NCBI GenBank assembly: GCA_007644065.1
Contig: VJWN01000016.1
Location: 791,207-855,206 of the forward strand
Source of the DNA: Margaritispora aquatica
Taxonomy: Eukaryota; Ascomycota; Leotiomycetes; Helotiales; Discinellaceae
DNA length: 64,000 bases
Direction of reading: 5' to 3'
The position numbers and the translations under genes are program-made. Of this stretch, positions 46,619 to 59,160 are shown in pieces. The notes beneath the pieces were generated by a model. That model saw nothing but the letters and a program-made list of their open reading frames with translations, ran no database searches and was not told where the DNA came from. Numbering within the stretch: the first letter of the stretch is position 1; every line of letters starts with the position of its first letter.

Positions 46619-47398
46619 ACCACCACAAACACAGAATCAGACACTGAATCGGAACCCTACACACTCATCTACTGGCCCTCCATCCCCGGCCGAGGCGAAC
46701 ACATCCGACTTCTCTTCGAAGCGACCTCAACACCGTACACAGACACCGCTCTAACGACCGGCGCACCCGCCGTCCTGGCCGAGATCTCCCCCTCCAACCT
46801 TGGAGACGCACACAACCCGCCCATCTGCGCGCCCCCGATCCTCAAGCACGGCAACCTTACTATCTGTCAGACGCCAAACATACTGCTCTACCTAGGCAGC
46901 AAACTCGGTCTAGCGGGCGACGAGAACGATGAGATAGCAAAATACCACGTCAATCAGCTCACGTTGACGGCTCTCGATGGCCTGTCGAATGAGCCGCATG
47001 ATTGCCACCATCCCATTGCCACGGGACTGTATTACGAAGACCAGATCCCGGAAGCGAAGCGCAAGGCCGAGGATTATGTCAAGAATCGCTTGCCGAAATT
47101 CTTGGGCTATTTTGAGCGTGTGTTGAAGGGGGAGAAGAGTGCTGGTGGGGAGTGGCTTTATGGTGGGAGGTTGACGTATGCGGATTTAGTGCTTTGGCAG
47201 TGTGTGGATGGACTGAGGTTCATGTTTCCTGGCGCTATGATGAGGATGGAGGAGGATGGGGAGGGGAAGTATGAGCGTGTTTTTGAGCTGTACGCCAGGG
47301 TGGGCGGTTTGGAAGGGGTGAGGACGTATTTGGACAGTGAGAGGAGGATGCAGTATGGTAATGGGATTTATAGGTATTATGAGGAGTTGCAGTTTTGA
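46580..47398 (+). CDS. Glutathione S-transferase-like protein
   Basis: A 272-residue, single-exon protein. After a Thr/Ser-rich leader of about 25 residues (MATSPIPKRQKTTTTTNTES) it has a thioredoxin-like GST-N domain. Its markers are YTLIYWPSIPGRGEHIRLLFEAT, the cis-Pro region ICAPPILKHG, and QTPNILLYLGSKLGL with the gamma-glutamyl-binding Gln-Thr/Ser-like turn. The all-helical GST-C domain follows (LPKFLGYFERVL, GGRLTYADLVLWQCVDGL). It probably conjugates or reduces electrophiles with glutathione in the cytosol; the substrate is unknown. It resembles sigma-like fungal GSTs. Its promoter and first codons are duplicated 20 kb upstream beside the HET gene. Confidence 0.92.
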   Translation: MATSPIPKRQKTTTTTNTESDTESEPYTLIYWPSIPGRGEHIRLLFEATSTPYTDTALTTGAPAVLAEISPSNLGDAHNPPICAPPILKHGNLTICQTPNILLYLGSKLGLAGDENDEIAKYHVNQLTLTALDGLSNEPHDCHHPIATGLYYEDQIPEAKRKAEDYVKNRLPKFLGYFERVLKGEKSAGGEWLYGGRLTYADLVLWQCVDGLRFMFPGAMMRMEEDGEGKYERVFELYARVGGLEGVRTYLDSERRMQYGNGIYRYYEELQF

Positions 47399-47940
47399 GA
47401 GAAAGAAGTATGATGGAGTGCATGCGCTTCTGAGAGTGATTAATACACCAGTCTTCTCAAAACCAACAAATTCAATATCTCAACCAAATGAAAGTCGCCT
47501 CAAAGAGTCAAAAAGAGGATTTACTTTGTGAGACAGCTCACATAGTAGCGTTCCTTGCTCGACTGTGTAAAGCGGGCAACTAGATTTCGTTAATGCTTGG
47601 ATTTTTTTGTATATTTTTTTTTTTTTTTTTTTTTGGTATTAGCATTCTACTCCGCAAAACCGCGTCTTTCTGGCTGATCAATGTTTATCTGTTGGTGGCT
47701 GTAGGCACATATTGCGCTTTGCCTATTTCGGTGATCAGCTGCCTGAAATCTAACGTTGGGAGCATTTGCAAGACTTCAGCTTATATGTCAAGCAGTTCTT
47801 GTGCTTTACATAGACGACCCGGCTTCGTCATCAAGGCATCACTTAAATCCCTCGAATACCTACTTAAACCAACACTGTCATCTTCCAGGTAAGGTACCTT
47901 ACCCAGATAGCCGCCGAATGCCACGTGACAGACATCGACA
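47399..47940. other. Intergenic between GST and 2EXR protein 1
   Basis: Contains a run of 21 T at 47614-47634. No gene recognised. Confidence 0.55.
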
Positions 47941-49197
47941 ATGGAGCATCCAACATCAGTAGCCGAACCGCAGGCTCAGTTCACCTGCTTTCCTGACCTT
48001 CCCGTGGAAATTCGGCGAATGATCTACAATGCTGCACTTCCCGGGCCTCGGATCGTGCATCTTCGCCAAGAGCCATTGAACAGAACCATCAAGCAATGGG
48101 AGAAGGAGACGGGAAGAGAATGGCCTCCCCTCGAAGACGATACCGAAGGCAGTAAAGGACTAGATGGAAGAGATCTGAAGCGTATGAGTGAGGTCGAAAA
48201 TGAAGAAGAGTCTGAAAGTGATAGCGAAGACACTGGTAGCGAGGTTGATGCTACCGAAGTTGACCTCACCATCGATGCTTCTGAGCGAAGTAGGATGCAG
48301 CATGATCTTATGGCGGCTATGGAACATGCGGGAGGAATGCCAGAGAAATACAATGAAGCAGAATTGGTAGGCTTGAGATCCGAAGCGCCAAATCCAGCAT
48401 TGCTGTTCGTTTCACACGAATCACGCAATTTTGTGATAGAGTCTTATACTTGCGCATTCCACTGCACTGCCGCAATCCCATGCGTGTATTTCAATTTCGA
48501 CATCGATACCTTGTATCTCAGACGCGATGCCTATTCCACCTACTACATCGGCGCTGGTGCCGACCCACTGGTCGATGCCTTGAAACTGTTCCGTATCCAT
48601 GACATGGATAACATTAGGAAGGTGAAGAAATTGGCTTTGTTCCTAGATGAGTCGGATCCCCATTCTGGACGTGCTTTTCCGGATGTGCTGGAGTATTTTC
48701 AGGGCGTGGAGGAGTTGACGATCGTGGAGACGCATTTTGAGCAGGATAACAGAGTCGGGAATGATCCCGAGCTAGTGCTCATCAAGCCGATCAAAGCCGT
48801 GGATATGATGATGCACTATGGGATCTTTGGAACAATCGAACATGTAGCGGATTGGGGGGACGCAGACGATCCAGATTTGCCTGCATTTGAGGCGCTGCCT
48901 AATTCCGTTGCGAAAGTTAGGTATGACCAAATCGCTAGCTGCCGAGCGGAGGATGTGGAGGCGAACGGAGCGGTGACATGGACGATGCCATCGGTGATGA
49001 CGGCGGCGATGATTGCGGAGTGTATGTTGGACGAGATGGTCGAAGGGTTGGGGAACAATTTACTAGCGGTTGATGATATGAGGAAAAGGGTCAAGAGTAA
49101 AGAGCAATGGCCGAGGAGGATGAGGAATACTCAGCAGAAAAGGGTGATGAAAGTGACGATGGATTGGTTGTTGGAGATTGAGCGGGTGGATATGTAG
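47941..49197 (+). CDS. 2EXR domain protein 1
   Basis: A 418-residue, single-exon protein. The N-terminus FTCFPDLPVEIRRMIYNAALPG is the fungal 2EXR domain, an F-box-like motif with ExR repeats. An acidic insert (EEESESDSEDTGSE) separates it from a region shared with the other two 2EXR proteins here: LLFVSHESRNFVIESY, then VYFNFDIDTLYLRRDAY. 2EXR proteins are greatly expanded in some ascomycetes and their function is not known; a ubiquitin-adaptor role is speculation. It shares orientation and layout with the next gene, suggesting tandem duplication long ago. Confidence 0.88.
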   Translation: MEHPTSVAEPQAQFTCFPDLPVEIRRMIYNAALPGPRIVHLRQEPLNRTIKQWEKETGREWPPLEDDTEGSKGLDGRDLKRMSEVENEEESESDSEDTGSEVDATEVDLTIDASERSRMQHDLMAAMEHAGGMPEKYNEAELVGLRSEAPNPALLFVSHESRNFVIESYTCAFHCTAAIPCVYFNFDIDTLYLRRDAYSTYYIGAGADPLVDALKLFRIHDMDNIRKVKKLALFLDESDPHSGRAFPDVLEYFQGVEELTIVETHFEQDNRVGNDPELVLIKPIKAVDMMMHYGIFGTIEHVADWGDADDPDLPAFEALPNSVAKVRYDQIASCRAEDVEANGAVTWTMPSVMTAAMIAECMLDEMVEGLGNNLLAVDDMRKRVKSKEQWPRRMRNTQQKRVMKVTMDWLLEIERVDM

Positions 49198-50479
49198 ACT
49201 GGCTCATGGTGTGCATGCGTTGTGAATATTTCCTTCAAGAAAGATAGCTAGCTTCTTTATTTCACAAACAATTTTCTTTGCTTCGATCTCAAAGTGCTCA
49301 ATCATGGAGTTTAGTTTCAATTCTACATTGAAATCATAAATAGATTCGTGCCTAGGTGAACAAGTGCGATTTCTCTAAGCTGGACGTTGAGTTTGCTCTG
49401 TGTTTTGCTTTTGTATTGATTTTTGGAGCAGTGATAGTCAAGCGATGAGATATGTCATCACTGCATTCATACGTCAAACAAGATTATATGAAATACCAAA
49501 TAGGTAGCAACAAATGATCCTCCTCCCCTCGACTCCAAAATCCGTCTCACAGTCCATTTAAGGTTTCAGATTTCCTATTTCATCTTGTTCAGCTTCTCAC
49601 TTCTCTATGTTGATTTTTTCCTTCGATTCCTATTTATATCTACCATGGTCTACAATCACTTTCACTCATACAACTATGTTGATAGCTTTGGACAACCTCA
49701 CAGCTACTAAACCAGTCTGGGTTAAGCCTCGGCAATCACTTGGAATATTGAGCTTTTACTTTACCGTTTCTATTATAATTTTTTTTATTTGAATCTAACC
49801 GTAGCTCAAGCATGTACCCTCAAAATTTTCCCGGTGTCTTTCTTACGATTTTGATCAAGATGAGGAGAAGTTGGAATGACACAGTCGAAGAGTTTAATGA
49901 GATCCCGCAGTTGGACGCGATCAGGCCAAGAGTAAACACAGTTTTTGCTAGGACTCTTTCCAAAAAGAACACATTGCAACCTTTGAATAGGTGATCTTAC
50001 CAGTTTCGAAACTGTTACGTCAAATTTTATATGCGTGGTATTCCCAAAGAGTTCGATTCTCTTCGTTGTTGGGGCAGATACTCCTGGCTTCCTCAAATCA
50101 CCGTCTATACATCAACATAAGTTTGAAGCCAGACAACTGTCTGTAGAACGAAACACGCCAGCCTCATGCTCTGGACTACCACAAGTCCCGCCCATCTCAT
50201 CAGTCGTCGTTCCCGTAGTTGTGGATCTGCTGTTTCATGATAATGTTACGAACTACTGATCATGATCGCTGCCCTACAATCTCTGTCACCTCAATATGCG
50301 CTACTGTTTTGCATTCTGCCAACGTCCACCGCCCGATTTGTTGACTAATTCAGAAGCATGCACGTGAGCGGTTCGGGATGGGAGCCTGGAAGCCGTTCGA
50401 TGTAGCTCTCTTGAACCATTTCCATCATCGCAATAGAATTTTGCAAACATCCACTTCAAGTACACCCACTACTGTCACA
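49198..50479. other. Intergenic between 2EXR proteins 1 and 2
   Basis: About 1.3 kb, AT-rich, with no recognised gene. An in-frame ATG at 50378 precedes the chosen start of the next gene. Confidence 0.5.
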
Positions 50480-51673
50480 ATGGAGAGACCTGCCACCATT
50501 GATTCCGGAGCAGAGTTTACCTACTTTCTGAGATTGCCACTTGAGATCAGAAGAATGATTTGGAGGGATGCCCTCCCTGGACCAAGGCTCGTGGAGATCA
50601 GTCAACGTCGTTTGAAGAAGACAATTAGCGAGTGGCAATTTGAGACTCGTCAGAAATGGCCTGCCATGGTCAATCACGACGACAATGTAAACGGTGACTT
50701 CGAGGCATGGGCTGAGAAGGTTATTGCAGAAAAGATGAAGCACTCTTCTCCTGATGTATTGGTCGTCAAGAAGCGCCCTCTTAGCTGGATTGTGCGATTC
50801 ACCAGTTCAAATGGCTTTACTGAGAATGTTTGCAATCGTACAGAGAGAATACGATCGTGTGCTCAGGATGAGCTTGAATGCGCGAATGAAAGCTATGGAT
50901 ACCAAAGAGCTAAGATGGTCGGCATATACTGTAACACTCGGCAACCGCAGATGCTTTATGTGAATAAAGAAGCTCGAGAAGTTGCACTCAAGAACTACGA
51001 GCGTGTCTTTTCCATTGCTGGGTCAAATGCTGAGACGTACTTTGACTTCAGCATCGACACCCTATACATCAAGTCAGCCACGTTCTCCCCCTACTTTGGC
51101 TACGACGGCCTAGATGGCATATATGATGATTTCAGCATCCGATTCCCAGTCGAAGATGACGAAAGTTTGAAAAGAGTCAAGAGATTAGCTATTTTAGTTT
51201 CCGAGGTAGAATTTCCAACTTCCAAGGAGGTTGCTCAGTTACTACGAATCTTCAACAAAGTCGAGGATTTAGAAATTGTCTTAAAACACGAGAAGCAGTG
51301 GTGTTTGGATGCTGATGGAGACGATTCCCGCGATCTAGAACGCCACTCACAAGTTTTGATTGAGCCAATAGATGCACTAAACATGCTTCAGCGCTACAGA
51401 GAGTTCTATCCCAAGAACTGCACCGAATCAGAGCATATTTATGCACAAGTGCCACAGTTCGAGGTTGAGTATCTGCCTGAGTCTATATATCCTGTTGATC
51501 TCAACAAACTCAAAGAACGTCAGCTAGCGGATCTGGGCGAAGGAAAACTCTGGAATCTACCTCGAGTTCGAGCCAGATGCGCTGTGCCACTTGGTATGGT
51601 GAAGCGGTTGGAACAAGAAAGGCTGAGATGCGAAAAACTGCTCGCAGAGTACAAGGAGAGCATGCTTGAGTAG
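50480..51673 (+). CDS. 2EXR domain protein 2
   Basis: A 397-residue, single-exon protein beginning MERPATIDSGAEFTYFLRLP. The start at 50480 matches the spacing in 2EXR protein 1; using the in-frame ATG at 50378 would add 34 residues that look like leader sequence. The 2EXR motif is YFLRLPLEIRRMIWRDALPG. Shared later blocks are MLYVNKEAREVALKNY and TYFDFSIDTLYIKSATF. The C-terminus is a charged helix (VKRLEQERLRCEKLLAEYKE). Function is unknown. Confidence 0.88.
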   Translation: MERPATIDSGAEFTYFLRLPLEIRRMIWRDALPGPRLVEISQRRLKKTISEWQFETRQKWPAMVNHDDNVNGDFEAWAEKVIAEKMKHSSPDVLVVKKRPLSWIVRFTSSNGFTENVCNRTERIRSCAQDELECANESYGYQRAKMVGIYCNTRQPQMLYVNKEAREVALKNYERVFSIAGSNAETYFDFSIDTLYIKSATFSPYFGYDGLDGIYDDFSIRFPVEDDESLKRVKRLAILVSEVEFPTSKEVAQLLRIFNKVEDLEIVLKHEKQWCLDADGDDSRDLERHSQVLIEPIDALNMLQRYREFYPKNCTESEHIYAQVPQFEVEYLPESIYPVDLNKLKERQLADLGEGKLWNLPRVRARCAVPLGMVKRLEQERLRCEKLLAEYKESMLE

Positions 51674-52435
51674 GAGGCTAAGGGAAAGGAGCATCTACGA
51701 TTGCAAAATCCAGAGATAACTAAAGAGCCCAAAGACCTGGAAGGAAGACATGAGGAGTGATGTAAAAACGAATGCAACGATGAATAGTGGAGGCGAAGCA
51801 TCACAAGATGATGCCGGGAACCCGATTAAAAGTTTATCTTAAGTCTTTTTCCCTAAAAGGAGAGATAGATGTTGAATTTTCACAATAATTTGATCACATT
51901 CTTAAATTTGGTGAAGATCAGCATTGTAGAGTACAAGGCTGGGGGATAGAGGTCAACAAGATGAAATGCAATTTTTCGGAAACACAACAAATCTCCACAG
52001 CCTACTCTCAGCTGTCAAATCACGTTCACCCCTTCATCTAGTGCTTGACAATCACGTAGAGTGGAAGCAATCATCATCTTGCCTTCCTCGAGAGCCAAAT
52101 TGTAAGTTCGGCGACCCCGAAGCTCAAGCAACACAAGTCTTGACCCTCACGTAGCTAGCGAGGACAGAGTATGACCGTATCCACAGACGTGTGTTTCGCA
52201 TACAGGCTTATGTTGTACCATAGTAACTGCTCATTTCTTGTTTTGAATGCGTCAAGATCTTTACCTAAGGTACGGTATTTAACTTATCTGCTGTCTCGTG
52301 ATTTCAATGAAGACAACCGAAACCAGTTCTCCCAAGTAGGATCTTTTTGTGTTCAAAATCTGTAGAAGTTAACTCTGAGTCTATGTATCGTCCTCATTCT
52401 ATACTCTATAAGAAACACGCTCATACTGAATATTG
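51674..52435. other. Intergenic between 2EXR protein 2 and the aminotransferase-like gene
   Basis: 3' flanks of two convergent genes; nothing recognised. Confidence 0.5.
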
Positions 52436-54050
52436 CTACACCAAACATCCAACCTCACCATCTCTAACTCGCTTACAAAGTCCAACAAGCCTCTCTCCAA
52501 TCCACTCAAAATCTTGTAATTCAAGGTAAATCTGCGCACTCAACCTAACCCACAAGTATCCAGAGTGATATGCAATCTGCAGATACGTATCGTGTTCCTT
52601 CACTGCCGTGCGATTGAGCCAAACTCCAATCGCACCTGCTTGAGCAACATCAAATGTCCTCTCATTTGCCTCTTCACTTTCTCCACCATCGCCTAGGACG
52701 AGGGAGGCTTTGTTAGCGAATTTAAAGGGCAAGGCAACATTGGTAAAGTACACCTCATCCATAACTCCACTCGCATTACTTAGACAGTGCGTCCCTAGCG
52801 TCTTCGCTACGACAGCACCACCATCTCTCGCTAAAGCATAGCAGTACTTCTTGATCTTCTCCTCGCCGCCACAGACTCTGGAGCGGAAGTCCAACGCAGA
52901 TGGGATGCAGAGGTAGGGCGTGTAGTCTATTGTTGCTACGAATTCGAAGAGGTGCGTGAAATTATTCTTCGGTATTGGGTTGGTGGTATGTAGTGCAGAA
53001 CCGGGTGTTGAGGCAGTAGGATTGGGCGAGAATGGGGCTGAGGAAGAGGTGTATTCATAGCCGTGAGAGGTGGGTAGAGACGTCCGGATGAGATCTTGGT
53101 TTGCAAAGGGAACGTAGAAGACTGCGCAGCCGCGAGGGGTGTAAAGCCACCTGTTTTCTGTTGGTTGAGTTCGAAGAAAAGTAAGGATGGAGTAACTTAC
53201 TTGTGACAGTTGCTGACGAAAAAGTCTGGCTTGACACGTCCGAGATGCGTAAGATCGATATGTCCTGGATCAAATCAGTCAAATTATTCGTCCCCGAAAT
53301 ATCGCTTTGAAAGAAAGTAATTTCAACAACACATAAGAGAGGACATGACATACCAATCCCATGTGCCCCATCAATCAAGCTCAGAACCTCCATCTCCCTA
53401 CACAATTCCACCAACCTCTCCCACGGTAGCCTCACCCCCGGAAACGTAAGCACAGTATCAAACATAGCAACCCTAACCCTCCCACCTTCACTCCTCACCT
53501 CCTCAATACCCCTCCTCATCCTTTCCACGATCTCATCCTCGCCAATTGGGAACTCAATACCAACCTCCTTTCCCCTGACTCCAGTCTCTCCACCCACCTC
53601 GCTAACATGAGCCAATGTCTTCAAACACGCATCGTATATAGTGCTAAAGTAAATCACCACATCGTTGGGCTGGAATACAAGATTCCGAAGCACGGTGTTG
53701 ATTCCCGTGGTAGCGTTAGGTATTAGCACGATTTCGTCAACGTCACAACCGAGGAGGGGAGCAAGGGCTAGTCGGGAGGTGTCGATGATTTTAGGTAGGT
53801 CGGAGACGATGAATGTATCCGGGCGGGCGTGAGATAGGGCCGTGTAGTATGATTGTGCTTGCTGAACTGGGCGAGGAAAGGCCCCGAATGAGCCACTGGA
53901 TTGGTGTCAGGATGGATTTTTCTCTCTTGATGATGGATGATAGGGGTGAGATAGAATGAAGGTCACTTGCTGGTTCAAAGGCGTGTAGCTTGGATCAAAG
54001 AGAAAATGTGTCTCTCGCATTCGGTGGCCAAAAGGGGGGTGGAGCGTCAT
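52436..54050 (-). CDS. PLP-dependent class V aminotransferase-like enzyme
   Basis: Aminotransferase class V family, related to isopenicillin-N-epimerase-like and hercynylcysteine-sulfoxide-lyase-like proteins. Exons are 53971..54050, 53354..53895, 53201..53264 and 52436..53150, giving 466 residues. Intron 1 (75 bases) uses a GC donor (ACCA|GCAAGT) with a CTGAC branch point; only this choice yields the family motif LNHGSFGAFPRPV. The cofactor site is LIDGAHGIGHIDL and the PLP lysine is K229 in SNCHKWLYTPRG, itself assembled across intron 3. The phosphate-binding NATTGINTVLRN is present. Substrate (desulfurase, lyase or epimerase) cannot be fixed from sequence. No signal peptide, so cytosolic. 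Confidence 0.9.
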
Positions 54051-54770
54051 GATTTAAATATGGTAGAGCTTGGGCAAAGGTAATTTTTTCCAGGTCGTGA
54101 CTGTAGAGCTCACTGTAAGACTTGACGTGAGGTTAGAAAGTCCGGGGAAGCCAGGGCTTATCGTGGAGAGTGGGGCATGGTGGGGTTGATTTGAGCTTAA
54201 TACTATGTAGTAAGGTTGAGACGAACGAGACAAAAATTGTAAATCTTATTCGATAGGTACTAATTTGCCAAATTTTTCCGAAGTTTTGTCAGTGAAGTAC
54301 CAGGAAACACTTCCATTTGCCGCACAGTGTCACGTGAGGTCATATATCACGACCACTCTATGCAAGGTAATAGTTGGGCCAAGTTGCATAGGTACACCTT
54401 GTACTATGGAATGAAAGTCAATTCGGGCGATGTTCCAGGCTAGTATCGCGTGATCTTTGTCAAACTGTGGTGCAGAAATCCCTGTGTTTTAAAGGCAAAT
54501 ACCTCGCTTGTAACACAAATGTTGTGATCCAGGTGAACTGAGACCAAGTTTAACTTCAATACCACTCATCACTAACATGCACGTTTAGTATTCGCAATCA
54601 CGGATTTTAATTATCGAATTCTGATACTAGCTATTGGCCATGATCGAGCGTAATCAAATGAAACCCCAACAGGATGCATTCTCCTGCAAATGCATTACCA
54701 AACTCGGCTGTGACACGCGCCCAAAATTCGTGCTGTCATTCATGTTCAGTATTATATAGGTCAAGTACTA
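54051..54770. other. Intergenic between aminotransferase-like and WD-like genes
   Basis: Promoter side of the aminotransferase-like gene followed by AT-rich sequence; nothing recognised. Confidence 0.5.
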
Positions 54771-57700
54771 CTACGACTTCTCGTTCAGAATATTCTTCGA
54801 GATATTTAGCGGTGCTGGAAAGTCTGGCAATAGATCAGCCATTTCAACAGGTTCTCTAGGTATTTCCCTGCCCACAGAAGGTAGCTCGTATCTTGGTTGT
54901 GGTGATGTCGATTGTGTTGCAGGTGTAAGTGGTGTCATTGAACCATCGCCGCGTTCCTACATCAATTAGCAAATGACAAGAAGCCAAGATTTTATGCAAT
55001 TTACTGTGGGCTTGATGGGTATCTTCTTAACATATCCAGTCTCCTTTCCAGGATCGGCCCATGCTAGTACAATGAACATCTCATCTGACAATGTCATGAA
55101 GGTCATCGCAAAACAATTCGATTTTGTTGTAAGCTCTTTTGAAGTCGCGACTCTTCGAACCTCCAGGGGGCTAGCATTCAAACACGAAATATAATACACA
55201 TATCCATTCTGGTTGACCATAGCAAGTTCCCGACCTAGGGGTGAGAATGCTGCACATTGGATTCTAGTACCAAGTTTGCCTTGATGGCCAGATGGCTCGG
55301 TCTTGATTTCGCATCTGTGACCATCTTGAGGCTGAACCAAAATTGGAATGCCAGATTGCGTCCACGTACTCATGCAAACAAGATTTTCCTCACCAAGCTG
55401 ACCAGTTCTAAATATTACTGAAGAGATGCCGTTATCTTCAGACTCATGAAGTGGAACGCGATATCTGCATGAGGCCAACTCTGAAAAGTGATCGAAGGGG
55501 GATTTCCATGTGTAAATTTGAATGATGCCGTTTTTTGAACTTCTCGTGCTCGCGAGAAGGTTGAGCCCATCATTTGAGAAAGAAACAGTGTCAACGGCAG
55601 GACAGCTTTTGCAATCCTTATGATTAGCATCACTAGCATATCGACTATGCAAACGGTCTTCTCGAGGCTTTTCCAACCTTGCAGTCTTATAAAACCTGAC
55701 AGTAGCATTATCAAACCCAACTACAACGTAGTTTTCGTTCGGATCAATGCAGAGGCTATGACACCATGGAGAGGAAGGCATTCGATATTCAATCGCTGGG
55801 ACGCCGGACTGAATGAGATTCACAATGCGCAACTATCCATGTCAGCAACGTCATTTATGTATCACTAACACTCACTGTCAGTTTCTGATTACTGCTACCC
55901 ATTATATAAGCTAAATGTACTTTTGTTACAGCTGCTAAAACACATGTGCTTTCAGGTGTAAGAGCTCGACCCAAAATCGGGGGTGATGTGGCCACGTCCC
56001 AGACATTAAGAGTTGATTGAGTCCAGAAAAGAGCATATGTCGAGTTTTGCGACAGAGAAGCATTGATGATCTTTGCACTTTTGCCTTTTGAGTGATTTCT
56101 GGACACAATCATTAAGTCTCGCAACGAAACCTCTTCCAACTTTTGAGCTTCTAACGTAGTCGAGGTCGAGGAACTGGAATCGCTAGAGCCTTTCGTAGAT
56201 TCCTTCCGAGAAACGGTCAGTTTTGTTCGCCACCTAGATTTCCCTTTATCGTGAGAATTTGCATGAGAATTTGATGTACCAGCTGATCTGTTTTTCCCAA
56301 TTGATTCTGGCTCGAATGATACAGTAGAGACGGATGCCATGCGTGATGACAAGCACCCTTCGGCAGTTGACATGCCTGGAGAAAGAGGGGTATCTGTTGG
56401 GCTAATGATTGCATTTATAGAAATCTCGGTTGACTTGATCATCTGGCCTGAGCTACTCGCACCCGAGAATGAGTGCGATGAATGGTCTGTTCGAGGACTG
56501 TCAATGAGCTGATAAGACCGTGTTGAGCTTGGTGACATTGGCAGAGACTGAGATCTGCTGTAGTTCATTGCATCGACCAAAGCATGCCCAGTGTAAGGTG
56601 GACTGTATGGAGGTGAGGAGCATTCTGGTTCAGATTTAAGTGCTCCTGGAAATGTATAATTAGGTTGAATTAATAGAGCTGGTTCAATCTTCGGTGCTCC
56701 AAGTTGGAAATGGGTCGGCAAGTGACGTTCCACGTTAACAGTATCTGCATTCAGCTCGAGGGGTTTTAATGACTCCCAGATTTCTCTAATGAGAGTGATT
56801 TCCCGCATCATGCTCACGCTTTCTAGGCAGACAGGGCATTTCGTCCTTAGAGGAAGAGCAACCTCAGGACTTTTAAGCTCCATCTGAATTCTGTCAGTGA
56901 GGAGAATTCAATAAGTCACAACTTTTTGCTCGAGCTCTGCTAAATTTATCGAGACTGAAACTCACTGGAAATCTAAGGTTTTCTTCGTGTCTTAGCTGTG
57001 TATCTCCAACCAAATGACACCTAGGGCAATTCATGGCGAAGACCTTGGGGCGAGGAGCACCATACTGAGCACTTGGATCATCAATGCCCTCAATTGTTCG
57101 TGTGATCTTTGACACTTTCTTGATCATTTCCTGGTCGTTCACGCGCTGGACGATCTGACGATCTGAGAGTTTGGTGCAGAAACTATCAATGGCATCAATT
57201 TCTGCCTCATCAACCCGAGATTCCAAAACATCACGACCAGCAAGACTAAGTGCATCTGGTAGGATAGTTCGGAATGTATCGTTAAAGGCGACTATCAAGT
57301 TCCCCCTGGACAGGTTCGCTGGCAAGTAGATACTCTCCAAAGCACGCAAGACCTGATTGCGAGTTCGAGCAGAAGAAGACTGAAGTCGCACATCTCGGCT
57401 CTCTCTGTTGACAGTGTATTGAATTGAAGCCCAGACGACATATATGGATACGTCGCGAAGAGCAAGGAATTGTGCTAGCCACTCGCTGGGATGGCTATGG
57501 AGGGGTACAATGGTGGACACATATTCCGACTGTAAGCATGCTGGTAGAGGATACTTTTCATATTCAGAAGTCAGTGAACATCCTTTCAATTTTCTTGGTG
57601 ATCATGAAAAAAAATGATATACCAGTGCATCTGTTGCCAAGCTAGGTAGCTCGGTCCTCAATTTGAGGGGCAGGATGAAGCTGTCCGGATCATTGCGAAG

Positions 57701-58249
57701 ACAATCAGTGATTTCTTTACAGATAGTTAAAAGACAGCCATCATTGTCTGCATAATTGTCAAATATTATCTGCAAGGAATGATGAATCCGAGCAAAGCGG
57801 TCGCGGCGGTCTTTTGCTCGTTGAGTGGATGGTATTTTGGGATGAAAGGTTAGGAATCGGAGTGTGTCCAGAAGCAACTCCGCCAAATATTTCTCCCTCA
57901 ACAACCTCGCCTCGAATAAACTTTCCCTTCCATCAACAACAATCTGCAACACAAATTCTATTACTCGCAGAGTCGTTTCCCAGCTTGCAAGATGTCCAAG
58001 ATATCTTCCAACCTGCACACCTTCTACTGGAAGCGACAGACGTTGGATTTTGAAGATCACATCTAATTGCACCAGCAGATTGATCACGAGCCGTTGATAA
58101 ATTTCCTTGTCTGCCTCTGAGTAGATTCGCTCAAGTGAGAAATGGCCTAGCAATTCAAGCACGATGCTGTCGATGTCGCTTCGATGGGAGAGGAGTCTGA
58201 AAGCGCTGCCAAGTCGCATGAATTTTGATGATGAGGTTGTCGCGGCCAT
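54771..58249 (-). CDS. Zinc-motif and WD-like-repeat protein of unknown function
   Basis: Exons 57623..58249, 56966..57553, 55876..56883, 55005..55832 and 54771..54956, all phase 0, give 1078 residues. The helical N-terminal part (about 1-360) contains a long conserved-looking block (YISADKEIYQR-like, LVINLLVQLDVIF). Two Cys pairs flank intron 2 (MNCPRCHLVGD and RTKCPVCLESV), suggesting a zinc ribbon. A Ser/Pro-rich disordered region follows (about 480-680). From about 700 onward come beta-propeller-like blades: YALFWTQSTLNVWDVATSPP, NENYVVVGFDNATVRFYK and IQCAAFSPLGRELAMVNQNG. The start at MAATTSSSK is uncertain because the frame opens 22 codons further with no ATG; an upstream exon MPSCQPSDPAK near 58500 does not join in frame. 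I do not recognise the family. Confidence 0.75.
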
Positions 58250-59160
58250 TATGGTCCTACTCAGTTGTGGGCTTGCGCCCGTGGTGCTCCATAGAACCAA
58301 ACTCAACAATTTCACTAAACTATTTCAGCGATACAAGCTCAAAGTTGACTTGTATATGTCGTCGAGTCTACTTAGGTACGATGGGTCGGAGACAGGCCGA
58401 GGATGTTGGTGACGATGTCAAGCATAAAATGGAGCACAGGAGAAAGTATCAGAGTACGCCGACATACCTTTGCTGGGTCGCTAGGCTGACACGATGGCAT
58501 TGTAATACCTGTTCAACCATCCAGAGGCTTTTTATCCCGTCTGTGGGCAGTTCTGGATGTGAACAGCATTGCGTTTTTTCACATGTTTAGACTCCTGCCT
58601 TGACCAGAGAGCATCCATTTTGAGCCAAGGGCTGAATATATTGGCCCTCAAATCAATCGTGGATCACAGAGCTTGAGACTTGAATGGCTGGTATCTCTTT
58701 TATTTCTATACTGTACCACATAGCCATTGAACTATGCGGGACCTAAATTCTGCTGCCCTAGCTGCCAAGCCTCTCACTGTTCGCAACTCCTCCAGGACTC
58801 CCGCGCTGCTCCCCTATCAACTGGAACAATCTGTCTCTACCCGTTGCCCCTGCTCTGTTCATTGAATCTGCACTCTGTCGCTCTCTAGACTCGGTACGTT
58901 ATGGGAACTGAGGAAAGAAATGGCTGTTGATTGCATGCTAAAGTCACACAACTTCTCCATGAGCGTATCGATTTGATGGCATACGGTCGGCGAAGAATCT
59001 TGGTGGAACAAACTCGCAGGCAGATATTCCTTCCGCCTGATATTCTTTGCAGCATGGCTGTGTACCTGTACAACTTGTACTTGAGGATCTGCCGAGATAA
59101 AACTACCACACTGCGCAAAACCAAGTCCGTAAACTCTTGAGGGATTGACCTTCTGCATCA
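58250..59160. other. Divergent intergenic region
   Basis: Promoter region between the WD-like gene (minus) and the amino-acid permease (plus). No gene recognised; a possible missed first exon of the WD-like gene would lie here. Confidence 0.45.
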
